This document shows, in pieces, positions 42,320-53,520 of a DNA stretch of 64,000 nucleotides (its first letter is position 1; each line of letters opens with the position of its first letter). The position numbers were made by a program, and so were the translations under genes. Below the pieces are notes generated by a model. That model searched no databases. It worked only from the letters and a program-made list of their open reading frames with translations, and had not been told where the DNA came from. Location: the NCBI GenBank assembly GCA_010093685.1, contig MU006216.1, positions 1,439,065 through 1,503,064 on the forward strand. The letters are read 5' to 3'. Source of the DNA: Ophiobolus disseminans. Its lineage: Eukaryota > Ascomycota > Dothideomycetes > Pleosporales > Phaeosphaeriaceae.

Positions 42320-44649
42320 ATGCCACCTCGAGCCCGCGCCCAACAGCGTGGTAAGTCTAGTGTATACCCACGCCGACTGCATGGGCTAACATCTTGATCA
42401 GGTGCAGACACCATTCGGATCCTTGTCGCCACAGACAGCCATGTGGGATACAACGAGCGTGATGCGAAGCGCAAGGACGACAGCTGGAAGACGTTCCATG
42501 AGGTCATGTGTCTGGCGAAGGAGCATGATGTCGATATGGTGTTGCACGCCGGAGACCTCTTTCATGAGAATAAGCCGTCGCGGAAGTCCATGTACCACGT
42601 CATGCGGTCGATACGGACGAATTGCCTAGGAGAGAAGCCATGCGAGCTGGAAATGCTCAGCGATGCTAGCGAGAACTTTGGCGGTATCTTCGACCACGTC
42701 AACTACGAGGACGAAGACATTAACATTGCAATTCCTGTCTTTGCGATCCATGGCAACCATGACGACCCTTCTGGCGAAGGTTCATTCTCACCTCTGGACT
42801 TATTGCAAGCTTCCGGCCTGGTCAACTACTTTGGCCGCACTCCTGAAATCGACAAGATTGCCGTCAAGCCTGTCCTGCTGCAGAAGGGGCGAACAAAGTT
42901 GGCCCTATATGGGCTCAGCAATGTGCGAGACGAGCGACTGTTTCACACCTGGCGAGACGGAAACGTCAAGTTCTTCCAACCAGGAACCCAAAAAGACGAG
43001 TGGTTCAACCTCATGAGCGTCCATCAAAACCATATTGCACACACACCTACCAGCTACCTTCCAGAGAACTTCCTTCCAGAGTTCATCGACCTTGTGGTCT
43101 GGGGCCACGAGCATGAGTGTATGATCGACCCGCGGTTCAACCCTGAAATGGGCTTCCACGTTATGCAGCCTGGCTCATCCGTCGCTACATCTCTCATGCC
43201 TGGTGAAGCTGTGCCGAAGCATGTCGCCATCTTGAGCATCACGGGAAAGGAGTTCGAAACCGAGACGATCCGCCTAAAGTCCGTCCGCCCCTTCATCATG
43301 AAAGAGATTGTGCTGGCAGAGGAGAAGGAAATGAAACAGAAACAGATGTGGCGGGTCAATGACAATCGCAACAAGATCACCCAGTACCTTACCAAACTGG
43401 TTGAAGATCTGATAGAAGAAGCAAAGAGTGAGTGGCTAGAGCTTCAAGATGACCGAGAAGAGGGCGACGACATCGATGTACCCCTACCGCTTGTTCGACT
43501 GCGCGTGGAGTACACCGCGCCGCAGCCCGGTGAGTTTCACGTCGAAAACCCGCAACGCTTCTCGAATCGCTTCGTGGACAAAGTCGCCAACGTGAACGAC
43601 GTCGTACAATTCTACCGAAAGAAGAAGACCGCGACCCGCACACCCAAGAACAAGGCCGAACTGCCGGAAGAGTCAGTGATGGCCGAGTTTATGGCCAGCA
43701 CCGTGAAGGTGGATAGGCTTGTAAAGGAATTCCTGACAGCTCAGACTCTCACGATCCTGCCGCAGAATTCGTTCGGAGATGCGGTTACTCAGTTTGTAGA
43801 CAAGGACGACAAGCACGCCATGGAGCTTTTCGTCGAGGAGAGCTTGACTAACCAGCTCAAGCACTTGATGGAGACCAATGGAGGAGCGGATGAAGCGGAT
43901 GACTTCCTTGAGAAAATGCATGAGTATAAATCGAAGTTGGAAGAAGACTTCTCTGTTGGAAAACTCCGCAAGTCAAAGAAGTCTAAGCTGAAGCCGAAGC
44001 CACCTCACTGGGACAGTGAAGAGGATGGCGATTGGGCTGACCAGCCTGGTGCTCTCATCCGCTCTGACAATGACGATGAAAACGGAGCAGATGCAAGCCT
44101 TGTCTCAGTCACCGCGAAGAAGCCTGCGGCCCGCGGTCGTGGCAAAGCCGCGGGTACCACACGCGCAACGGCTACAGCAAAGAAGGCTGCACCGGCTGCA
44201 AAAGGTGGCCGCGGCAAGAAGAAGGTCGTGGAAGAGGAAGATGAAGAAGAAGAGGATTCCGACGTCGTTATGCTTAGTGATATCGCCGATGAAGAGAGCG
44301 ACGAGGAAGCGATGTTTGTCAAAGAGACTAAGAAGAAAGCGCCAGCCAGGAAGCCTGCCACGACCGCCAAAGCACCGGCACGTGCGAAGTCACCAGCGAA
44401 GAAGGTCGCAAGTCGGGCAAAAGCTTCGGTCGCAGCAAAACAATCGACGTTGAGCTTCTCTCAGACGCAGCGCAGTCAGCCCACGCGTACTCCTGCAGCG
44501 CGCGGCAGGAAGGTTGCTGAACCGGTAAGTAGCAACTAACACACCATTAGAGGCACTCTTACTCACTGGGAATACAGAGCGACGATGAGATATCCGACGA
44601 CGAAGACGCTTTCGAGCCAGCAACAACTCGATCTAGTCGGAGAAAGTAG
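42320..44649 (+). CDS. mre11: Mre11 double-strand-break repair nuclease
   Basis: Three exons (introns 42351-42401 and 44525-44577) encode 741 aa. The phosphodiesterase motifs are intact: DSHVGYNERD, HAGDLFHENKPS, IHGNHDDPSG, SVHQNHIAH and WGHEHECMIDP, which carry the Asp/His/Asn ligands for two Mn ions. The capping domain follows (about 300-420), then a helical Rad50-binding region. The C-terminus has RGRGKAAG-type Gly/Arg patches, two acidic Ser-rich stretches and KQSTLSFSQTQR before the SDDEISDDED tail. Mre11 with Rad50 and Nbs1/Xrs2 detects and trims broken DNA ends and activates Tel1/ATM. Exon 1 is only 31 bases, and its splice gives RGADTIRILVATDSHVG. Confidence 0.97.
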
Positions 44650-45521
44650 AAGACAACCTGAGCAGCTGAACAGTACCAGGCTGAACTGCTGGCGAATATC
44701 CCACGTTCGGGAGATGTTTGATGGTTATATGAAGATGGGAGATGGTACATGATAATACCTACGGCATGCATAGCGATGGCGTTTGTTCCCAACCTAGGTT
44801 CATAGTGTGGTTTTATGTGAGCGAAAATCGTGAGGCATGACAACTTTTGCGTAGGTGCTGCTTTCATGACAACTTCCATTGCAGAGCCCTTCCAAAAATG
44901 CTCTCTCAAAATTGTCCGTTCTCCTTAACTCCTGTATCTTCGTGTGGAAGACGGTGGTCAATCTCGCCCCCATCGTGTTCACAGCGCCTTCCTCAAGTCA
45001 TTAGTCCGACGTTCGGAGGGCAACCACGTCTGACTTCCTGTCCACTGCCTCGATGTCACGATCGCGTCGGTTCTTCCTCTCCTCTATGTGTCTTCAACCT
45101 TCCTGAACTTAACAACTTTGCATCACAGCAGGGCAGGCACGTCAAGATGCAGGGCTATATCCCGCCGCCGAGGATCGACTCCTCCTCCCATCAACACACT
45201 CATTTGTCTGCCATTCTCTTGTTCCACCCTTTCTTGTTCCGCATTGCTGCTGTTCGGCTTTTTGGATAGCTGACGCTCGTTCTTCGTTTTGCACCGTCCA
45301 TCGATCAGATTTGAGGTACGTTGCCGTCCCCTCATCCATGCAGTCCCCAACAGAGAACCGGAACACATCGCAAGTCAGCACTGACATTGACAGGATATTC
45401 GCATCATACCATCTCAACCCACGTCGCTTGCCCGACTCAACCTCTCATTGGCCCCACGATATCGACGCTCCACCAAGACCACGGCTCGCTGCCTTCCAGC
45501 CTGGGGGACGGACCACCTACC
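44650..45521. other. Intergenic, leader of the 45522 gene
   Basis: No gene recognised. 44930-45500 is pyrimidine-rich and probably a long transcribed leader of the downstream gene. Short frames here overlap on both strands. Confidence 0.45.
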
Positions 45522-48500
45522 ATGTCTTTCGCATACAAGGTGGAAGAGCTCCTCGCACTTCGCGACTCAGTTTCGGAATCAGCCGTGTCGATTGATAAGT
45601 TCGCTGATGAGGATGTGATCAAAGGTCAGTGTTCATCTTTCACCTCCTCATCAAGCTGCCCTTCACTTCACTTCATCTCACTTGTTGGGATCGCGTCATG
45701 TCGTTCGAGGCGGACTCTCTTCTCGTTAGTCTTGAACTTATCTGTGTATCCTTCATCCTCTCGTTTCGACTCTGTTGCCTCACAGCTCCAGGCTGACCAT
45801 TGTGCTCCACTAGAGCACGTCCTTCGTCCCTCAGCATCTGCCTCTGCCAACCTGACAAGCAGATCGTCAGGCAGAAGCTTGCGGCCTCCTCCTGTGGCAC
45901 CACAAATTGCAGCTGAACCAGCTGCACCGTACAAGAAGCCGTCACCCTCCCCTTCCATCAAGCGTGGCAAGGCCGAGAAACTCCTCAAAGAACACGGTAG
46001 TCCACCAGGCCTGCGAGTTACTGCAGGTGGCAGGATTGTTCCCAGCGACCTTGCGCCGCTAGGTACTTCACGCTTTCCCGACAACACCTTCAAACCGCCG
46101 ACCCTGCGCATCGCCCCCGGCAACGTCATGCCTATGCAAGCCCAGTCAAACAACAACACCGCTCCGCGCATCGAATTTGTTGCAGGCCAGCCTGTCATCA
46201 AAATCGGCGATCGAATGTTCGCACTTCCGGCAGTGAACCCAAACTCTGCAGCACCCATGGACACCAGTATCTCGATGGATCCCAACGCAAGGCAGATACA
46301 GGATCCTCCCACACTAAGCACCCATGGCAGCATGTCTGGATTGCCGTATGGCCCTCCGCGCGCTAATTCGACTTCGCCATTTGCCGGCTTAGATCTCAAT
46401 ACCCTCAAGGCGCAACAGTCACTCAAGAAGCAGGAGCTCCGACAGGTCGAGCAAACAGAAGTACTCCAGGCGAGCCACCAGACTGAAGCCTGGCGCGCAG
46501 GCATCATCGAGAAGAAGCGGTGTCTCATTGTCGAACTTGATGCTCTTCGAAAGTCCATCACGGCTCTCGAGAACGACAACCCCGCTGCCGCTCAGTCAGC
46601 CTCCTTCCTAGGACCGATTGGTACCATACCGGGCTCAGCGCCTCTGCCTTCGTTTATGCCTCAACTGCAGCAGGCAGTCCCCCAGCCTATCTACGGCTTC
46701 CCGGCTGCCAATCCTTACACTCCCATGATGATGTACCAACAGCCGTATGGAGTCTTCCCTGGTTTCCCACCCGCAGAACCAACGTCTGTCGCGGTACCCC
46801 CGAGCAATCCGCCTCATTCTCCAGGAGCAGCAAGTCGCCGCTCACATGCGGTTGCCATCAAGCCACCCCAGGAAAGCACAGCAAAGCCGGCCCTCAATCC
46901 AAAGAGCCCTACGTACGAACCTCCCTCCAAATCGGAGTCAATCCGAAATGCTGTTCCTCCTACCCCTTCACCCCCGAAGCGGTCGCCCTGGCGGACTCAA
47001 AGAGAGCCACAGTCGGACAAGTTTCAGCAACGAACGCTTTCACAGAAGCCTAGTCTCTCGAGCATCGATACAACAGATTTCTTTCCGACAAACACCCATG
47101 AGCACTCTTCCACACGTCTAGCACCGAGCGCAAATGAGATCAAACAGCCTAGCAACGAGAATTCGGCTCTACCCTTGACACCAGAGAAACACTGGCCCGC
47201 AAGCCCTTGGAACGAGGCCCACTCAGGACGCTCGAGGACGAACGAGCCGACGTCGAAGCTCACTTCGTGGCCTGAGGCGTTCGGAAAGCAACAGTCTTCT
47301 TCCTCCTTGCGGCAGAGCGCCACGCGCCAGCCTTCCGCTGCGATATCTGAGCGAGCTCCAGTCATTGGTTCTTACGTGCCAGAATCTGCTTCAAGCAGCA
47401 GTGCACTCAAGCGATCAGACTCCAACCAACGCACCGGTACAGACGAAAACTGGCCTTTCTCGAGGAAAGCAGTGACGCATGTCCCATCAACATACCAAGA
47501 GGGATATCAGTCCGGTTACGATCACATTGGCATGCCCGACGATCCAGAAGTCTTACAAGGTTACATTCAAGGTCTCCTCCATTTCCTTTCCGACGAGTCG
47601 AAGAAGGGCCGCCTCGAAGCTCCGGTTCGTGATCCGTATCTACGCAGCATCGACTCGCGTACTACTTCGCTTCGAGGTCTTGTTGCCGGATCTCTGCCCC
47701 ACGACTCTGCGGTCAGCATGACTTTCAACCGAAACGGTGTCCCAACCGGAAACCAGGAGAACCTGCGCTCGTCGAAAGATAGTCTATCTGCCAGCCTGCG
47801 TAGAGACTCGGCGTACAGCCCACAGGGAAGTGCCAAAGATGTTCCCGTCTCGTATGCGTTCTTCAACGAAGCTGCCTACATGTCACGTCAGCGCAACGCA
47901 TCGGGTCTCCAGTATCCCGACCCAGCCAGCCAGTTATCTGAGAGGCTGGCATCAGGCCGACAGGTTGCCTTCACACCCGGCGATGCCGAGATGGGTAGAC
48001 TGGAGCAGGAGAAGATTACCGCATCCCGTATCGAACCGCCAATGTCGAACGGAGGCTCTTCGCGACAGTTCTCTGGTGCCCAGCTTCAGAATCGTGGCTA
48101 TGGCACGCCTCTGGCCACCCAGCGTTTCTACCCAACTCCCAAGGAGATGAGCCCCAACGGACTCTGTGGGAATGCCGTGCCGCCTATGCGTCCTTTTGCT
48201 AACCATCGCTTGTCTGGACTGGACGGAGCTATGGATGATCTGGCGGACCTAGTGGTCGACACGCACGTTGTTGACAAGCGTGTCTCGACCGGCGGTCGTT
48301 CCCTTGGAGCGCCCATTCCAGTCGAGACCGAAGTCGAAGAACAGACCGCCTCCTGCTTCAAGACTTCCAGCGGTAAGGGCAAGCAGAAGGCTGCTGCTTC
48401 TCCGGCCAAGCCCTCGGGACACGGCCGTGACAACAGCATCTCGTCGCCCAACCCGCCTAGCTCACCCAAGAAGTCTGGCGAGCGTTCTCCCGCGAAAGCC

Positions 48501-48671
48501 AAACTCGAGCAGGTCACCAACAAGTTCCGACGCACCAAGAAGGACGACCCGCGCACGATGTCTCCGGAGGACAAGGCTAGGCGGTCGGAGAAGTGGCGAC
48601 AGCGCTTCCGGGACATCAAGAAGACGGAGCTCGAAGAGATTGAGCAACACCGCAAGAATACGCGGACTTGA
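45522..48671 (+). CDS. Large disordered protein with an eIF4E-binding-like N-terminal motif
   Basis: Two exons with a 189-base intron at 45625-45813 encode 986 aa. The protein opens MSFAYKVEELLALRDSVSES, where YKVEELL fits the canonical eIF4E-binding consensus Tyr-x4-Leu-hydrophobic at the same N-terminal place as in 4E-T and Eap1-type proteins. Most of the chain is Pro/Ser/Gln-rich and disordered. A coiled coil lies around 290-350 (LKAQQSLKKQELRQVEQTEV, then KKRCLIVELDALRKSITALE). The C-terminus is basic and helical (DKARRSEKWRQRFRDIKKTE). I recognise no named domain. A role in mRNA translation or decay is inference from the motif alone. The frame is open upstream to 45321, but the ATG at 45522 starts the conserved-looking part. 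Confidence 0.8.
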   Translation: MSFAYKVEELLALRDSVSESAVSIDKFADEDVIKGQCSSFTSSSSCPSLHFISLVGIASCRSRRTLFSLVLNLSVYPSSSRFDSVASQLQADHCAPLEHVLRPSASASANLTSRSSGRSLRPPPVAPQIAAEPAAPYKKPSPSPSIKRGKAEKLLKEHGSPPGLRVTAGGRIVPSDLAPLGTSRFPDNTFKPPTLRIAPGNVMPMQAQSNNNTAPRIEFVAGQPVIKIGDRMFALPAVNPNSAAPMDTSISMDPNARQIQDPPTLSTHGSMSGLPYGPPRANSTSPFAGLDLNTLKAQQSLKKQELRQVEQTEVLQASHQTEAWRAGIIEKKRCLIVELDALRKSITALENDNPAAAQSASFLGPIGTIPGSAPLPSFMPQLQQAVPQPIYGFPAANPYTPMMMYQQPYGVFPGFPPAEPTSVAVPPSNPPHSPGAASRRSHAVAIKPPQESTAKPALNPKSPTYEPPSKSESIRNAVPPTPSPPKRSPWRTQREPQSDKFQQRTLSQKPSLSSIDTTDFFPTNTHEHSSTRLAPSANEIKQPSNENSALPLTPEKHWPASPWNEAHSGRSRTNEPTSKLTSWPEAFGKQQSSSSLRQSATRQPSAAISERAPVIGSYVPESASSSSALKRSDSNQRTGTDENWPFSRKAVTHVPSTYQEGYQSGYDHIGMPDDPEVLQGYIQGLLHFLSDESKKGRLEAPVRDPYLRSIDSRTTSLRGLVAGSLPHDSAVSMTFNRNGVPTGNQENLRSSKDSLSASLRRDSAYSPQGSAKDVPVSYAFFNEAAYMSRQRNASGLQYPDPASQLSERLASGRQVAFTPGDAEMGRLEQEKITASRIEPPMSNGGSSRQFSGAQLQNRGYGTPLATQRFYPTPKEMSPNGLCGNAVPPMRPFANHRLSGLDGAMDDLADLVVDTHVVDKRVSTGGRSLGAPIPVETEVEEQTASCFKTSSGKGKQKAAASPAKPSGHGRDNSISSPNPPSSPKKSGERSPAKAKLEQVTNKFRRTKKDDPRTMSPEDKARRSEKWRQRFRDIKKTELEEIEQHRKNTRT

Positions 48672-50131
48672 GGCAGCTTAGCTGCGCGACGGCGGCACGT
48701 TGGATAGCCTGACGATTTTTACTACTTTCTTACCCGCTTCCACTTTCGTTGAACTCTACCAGCAACCTATCGGCAACACGATTCATCAACATGATTTCCT
48801 TTCAGCGCTGCAGATGCATAGATTCCGGCATCAGTCAATATTCGATATCTGATAATGAAGGAGGTGGGTGGTGATTGGGCACGGGGGGAAGTACGAGTTT
48901 CCTAGCTGGTATCTTTCTTAGACGGACATTTTCTTAAGTATGGGTGGACTGGCGGAAACGAGATGGGTGATTGTCAGGCGATGCATTTCGTCTTGCTCAC
49001 CTTCCCATCACCCTTTCTCAGCGGGTTGCACCCTCAGGTCTCTGACAGTTATATCATAGCTATCGACATACTCAGGCGTTTGTATAGTATCACGAAAGAA
49101 TCTTCTCAAATCACTCTTCTGCAGTCTGCAACGTGAGGACAGCTGAGCCGACTAGTAAGAGCCCAGCGTAGTGGTGCATTTCGGCGATTCGACGTTTGGT
49201 ATCTGGCGTTGTTCCAGAACAAGATGGCGTCAAACGGCGCTGAGTCGCTAGATAGTGCTGAATCGATACATGGTACGAGCTGCCCACGTGCACGACACGA
49301 TTGAGCACGAAGCAGAGCAGAGAGGGCAGATGCAGAGAAGGATGGTGGTGAGATTGATTATTCTCAAGGTAACATGGACACAAGGCTGCTACAACAATTG
49401 ACCGCAGTTGGTCCGATGACGTGTCGTGTCTCTCTTCCGCTGCTGATAAATCCAGACTGGTGTCATCGTGGGGAACGGCGGAGGCATGGTAGCATTTGGC
49501 GAGCAGGCGAGGCAGGCGCAGGAGGCTCCTTCCAGCGGCACAGCCATGGTTGCTGCGATGCATCAGCGAGGCGGACTGCACGGTGCTTGGAAATGCACTG
49601 CAATTGCGCAAGTAGATGCTTCATGACAGTGCAGAGACAGCGCAAGATAGAGAGGGTTTGCATGCCCGGGCCCAGGCGAATGGTCGATGGTTCGAATCGG
49701 GTGTGATTCCAGGTCCCCACACCTCTCCAGCGCCTTCCCGCATTCATCGCTCGCCGCTGCGCTTTGAAGGCGGTCACGGCGCTGCTTTCCAATCGAGAAC
49801 GACGTGCACTGCGCTCGCTCTCTTCTCCTCCCCCAGCTCAGCCAGTGTAGAGATTCACAGCTGCAGTGCATTCCTCCTCCCCCTTTACCGTCTGCGCGCC
49901 ATTTTGCCGGGGCGACATTCTTTCACGCCGCAGCAACACGCCCAGTCCCCGCCCGCGCCCAAGCCACGCTCGACCGGCGGCCCTGCACAGCGACATCACC
50001 CATCGAAGAATGGCCCGCTGACCCAAACGACCCACGACACCAGCCCCAGCCCAACCATCTGCCTCGCACCCTCCACGATTACTGTGTCGCTGCACCGTCT
50101 GCTCTGCTAGCAGCAGCCCCGTGTGACGGCG
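48672..50131. other. Intergenic and leader of the nrc-2 kinase gene
   Basis: 1.46 kb with no recognisable gene. From about 49730 it becomes C-rich and is likely the long kinase leader. Frames of 100-165 codons at 49111-50254 occur on both strands over the same bases and are rejected. Confidence 0.5.
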
Positions 50132-52171
50132 ATGACGCAGCTCTTCAGCTCCTCGGCATCCACGCATACCAACATGGCGGAGAAGCGGACCTTCTCGGGC
50201 GCGTCCGTGTCCACCAACAAGCCGGTCAATGGCTCCAACAGCCACGTGTCCCAACGCATCAAGAACTTCTTCCGCATCAACAGCACCAATGACACCCGCA
50301 AGCTATCGGATGAGGGCAACAACGGCGCCGCAGCCCACAAGGACGAGAAGTCGGGCTTCCGCCAGTCAAGGTTCATGCCTCACATCAAACGCAATCGCTC
50401 GCAGACGGTCGCCAGCGAGGGCAACGGTCTCGATGACGTCTCGCCCACGGCCCACGCCAACCCCTACTTTGCCCACCAGGGCCCCCCAGCATTGCGCCAT
50501 CACAACGAGGGCAGCGTGCCGCCCTCTCCCCCCGATACCCCGGCGATAACGACGACAAAGGCCGATGGGTCCAGCGGAGATGCCACGACGGCTGGGAAGG
50601 AGGAGTTGGCGAGGAAGCTGCGGAGGGTAGCATCTGCACCCAACGCCCAGGGCCTGTTCGCGTCTGGCAAGTCTGATGGACGGCCGCAGACTGCAGAGCT
50701 CGGCAAGCAGCCTGTGCTGCACCATCCGAATTCGTCGACATTGAGCATGGTAGAGACGACACATGCCGAGCCCAACACCCATCTCATGCCCGTTGAGACC
50801 GGAAAGGCGATACCCACGCCCGGTCAGATCCGACAATCGGTCGCTTTTAGAAGAACATACAGCTCAAACTCGATCAAAGTTAGGAACGTTGAAGTCGGCC
50901 CCGGCAGTTTCGACAAGATAAAACTGATTGGAAAGGGCGATGTTGGCAAGGTATATCTGGTGCGGGAGAAGAAGTCGAGCAGACTGTATGCTATGAAGGG
51001 TACGACCACCCTCAATTTTCCAGTTCTCCATCCGCTAACAGCATCCAGTACTCAGCAAGAAGGAAATGATTAAACGCAACAAGATCAAGCGCGCACTAGC
51101 TGAACAGGAAATCTTGGCGACCAGCAACCATCCCTTTATTGTTACCCTATACCACTCTTTCCAGTCGGAAGACCATCTCTACCTCTGCATGGAATACTGC
51201 AGCGGTGGTGAGTTCTTCCGCGCTCTCCAGACCCGACCGAACAAGTGTGTTGACGAGGATGCGGCACGATTCTATGCAGCCGAGGTCACGGCCGCGCTAG
51301 AGTACCTCCACTTGATGGGCTTCATCTACCGAGATCTGAAGCCGGAGAATATCCTGCTCCATCAGTCCGGTCATATTATGTTGTCAGACTTCGATTTGTC
51401 GAAGCAGTCTGACACTGGTGGCCGCCCAACTATGATCATGGGTGGCCGAAGCGGTACATCCTCCAACAACCTACCAACAATCGACACGAAGTCGTGTATC
51501 AACAACTTCAGGACGAATTCGTTTGTGGGGACCGAGGAGTACATTGCGCCTGAAGTGATCAAAGGGTGCGGGCACACCAGCGCAGTTGATTGGTGGACCC
51601 TCGGCATCTTGATGTACGAAATGCTCTACGGGACGACGCCATTCAAGGGTAAGAACCGCAATGCAACATTCGCAAACATCCTCCGGGACGATGTACCGTT
51701 CCCTGAAGGCTCAGGCGCACCACAAGTGTCAAAGTAAGTTTCCTTCCAAGGCGCCATATTCAACATACTAATTCTTGCAGTCTTTGCAAGGGCATCATTC
51801 GCAAACTCCTAATCAAGGACGAGACACGGCGATTAGGTTCTCGCGCAGGAGCCTCGGACATCAAAACCTCTCCCTTCTTCCGCACTACGCAATGGGCTCT
51901 TTTGCGTCACATGAAGCCGCCGATTGTTCCACACCAGGGCGCTGGTGTGGAAACACCCAACTTCCGCAACGTGAAGGAGAGCCAGAGTATAGACATCGGA
52001 GCCTCGAGAATCAAGGGTGTCCCTCTTGACTCTGGCCTTGCGACGCCAATGGGAGAGATTGCTGATCCCTTCGAAGAGTTCAACAGCGTTACCCTGCATC
52101 ATGATGGCGACGACCATCACCAACAGCAACAAGAGTCCATCACCCCTCAAAGCACAAATTCGCATCGATAG
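50132..52171 (+). CDS. nrc-2: AGC-family Ser/Thr kinase, NRC-2 / Fpk1-type
   Basis: Three exons (introns 51000-51048 and 51734-51780) encode 647 aa. About 255 disordered Ser/Thr/Pro-rich residues precede the kinase domain: LIGKGDVGKVYLV (Gly loop), YAMKVLSKKEM (Lys), YRDLKPENILL, LSDFDLSKQSD in place of the usual DFG, and a long activation-loop insert before FVGTEEYIAPEVIKGCGHTSAVDWW. The tail has DPFEEFNSVTLHH. These features mark the fungal NRC-2/Kin82/Fpk1 kinases, which control membrane asymmetry through flippases in yeast and conidiation in Neurospora. Start is the first ATG, 50132. A second ATG at 50174 (MAEKRTFSG) is a credible alternative. Confidence 0.93.
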
Positions 52172-52914
52172 AAACGGTGCTGATAGCGATGTTTGAGATT
52201 GGCTGTCCAAAAGCGTGGGCTGCCTGTATTTGCTGTGTCTCATATCAAGGGCGTTTTGTTACTCATCCACTCCTTCGTCATCATCTCATAGACAGCTGGG
52301 TTCACTTTTCATGGTAGCGGCGCCTACCGGAACATTGTCTCTATTTCAGCGCAAGATCACAGTCTTATCAAGGAAAGGCGAGGGTGATTAATGCGCACTT
52401 CTCTGGCGTTGGCATACTGTTTCATAGCATTCATTGCGCGATGTACATCTCAAGGCCGACAACGCAGCGTCTGAGGGCGGCAGTCATTTGGGCAATGGGA
52501 AAAGCACGATGGAGGGTGTTGAGCCAAGTGAAAGAGGCACCGATAAAGAAGTATTCTATATATTACTCAGGACGAGCACCCTGTGCAGTTGTGAAGTGAT
52601 GTCGTGAACCCTGGTGAATCTCATATGCATTGACCACTCGGAAGTCGCGTCTTCCCCGCAACTCGAAGTTCGAGCAACAACGCGACGGAACACTCAACCT
52701 CCTCTACAAGTGCCAATTGCCTCCGAAGCTCATTACAACACTCGACCGAACACGAAATACCCGACGAAACCTCCCAGCGACCACAATACTATCTACATCC
52801 AGCCTCTCAGCGCCCACCGTCAACAAGACCCCACCCTCCGCGCGCAAAACACCGAACGGCACCACACCGCGGAACCTTACATACACGCACATAATAGAGC
52901 ACAAGAGCGGAATC
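52172..52914. other. Intergenic between nrc-2 and dad3
   Basis: 3' flank of the kinase and promoter/leader of dad3. The frames that run into dad3 from 52614 are leader sequence. No other feature. Confidence 0.5.
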
Positions 52915-53310
52915 ATGGCGTCAGAACACCCAGAAACACATCTCTCCGCCTCACAAGCTTCCACCCCGGACCCCAGCGACGAAATGCTCTCGCCGCTCGA
53001 ACAAGAGATCCTAGATGAATACGCGCGGTTATTGGGGAACTTGAACAACGTACACCTCCCACATATTCCCACCCAGCTCTATACATTTCCCTCATACAAT
53101 TGCGCAAGTGCTTGCTAACTCCGCACCTAGATGTCCTCGCTTCTACTCGACCTTTCGAATTCGCCCAGCGCGGCGATATTAGATGGCTTGAGGGGCTTGG
53201 AGCGCAAGACGAGTTTGGTGTTTACATTGCTCAAGGCGAGTGTGTATAGTATTGTGTTGAATCAGCAGGTTGCTGGGGAAGGTGGGGATGGGGGGAGTGA
53301 GGAGGGGTAG
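52915..53310 (+). CDS. dad3: DASH complex subunit Dad3
   Basis: Two exons with an 81-base intron at 53050-53130 encode 104 aa. The sequence carries the Dad3 signature almost end to end: LSPLEQEILDEYARLLGNLN, then MSSLLLDLSNSPSAAILDGL, RGLERKTSLVFTLLKASVYS and IVLNQQ. A short Ser/Thr-rich N-terminus and a Gly/Glu tail flank it. The DASH/Dam1 ring links kinetochores to microtubule plus ends in fungi. The intron is longer than average here. Its removal joins LNN to MSS, matching the family's NLNxLSSLL pattern. Confidence 0.94.
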
Positions 53311-53520
53311 ATTGGTTGAGGAGGGGACGTAGAGGGAGAGGATGAGGATGTGCAGAGGATGAGGAGGAAATGACATGATACCCCAATTCACGAGAGCAAT
53401 ATAAGCGAAGAAGTGAACCGTATGATACATATGTGGATGCTGTCTAAAACGCATTCGCGCTTTGTTCAATGCTATGCTTATGCTACACCATGTACAGAGA
53501 TGCTGTGATGCAATCGGCGT

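Noticed and set aside
45321..45521. In-frame upstream extension of the 986-aa protein
   Set aside because: The added residues are low-complexity translation of a pyrimidine-rich leader. The ATG at 45522 starts the motif-bearing part.
49685..49712. tRNA B-box-like GGTTCGAATC
   Set aside because: The flanking bases do not form a T-arm stem and no A box or acceptor pairing lies upstream.
49111..50254. Several frames of 100-165 codons on both strands
   Set aside because: They cover the same bases in opposite directions and lie in what appears to be the nrc-2 leader. C-rich sequence lacks stops by composition.
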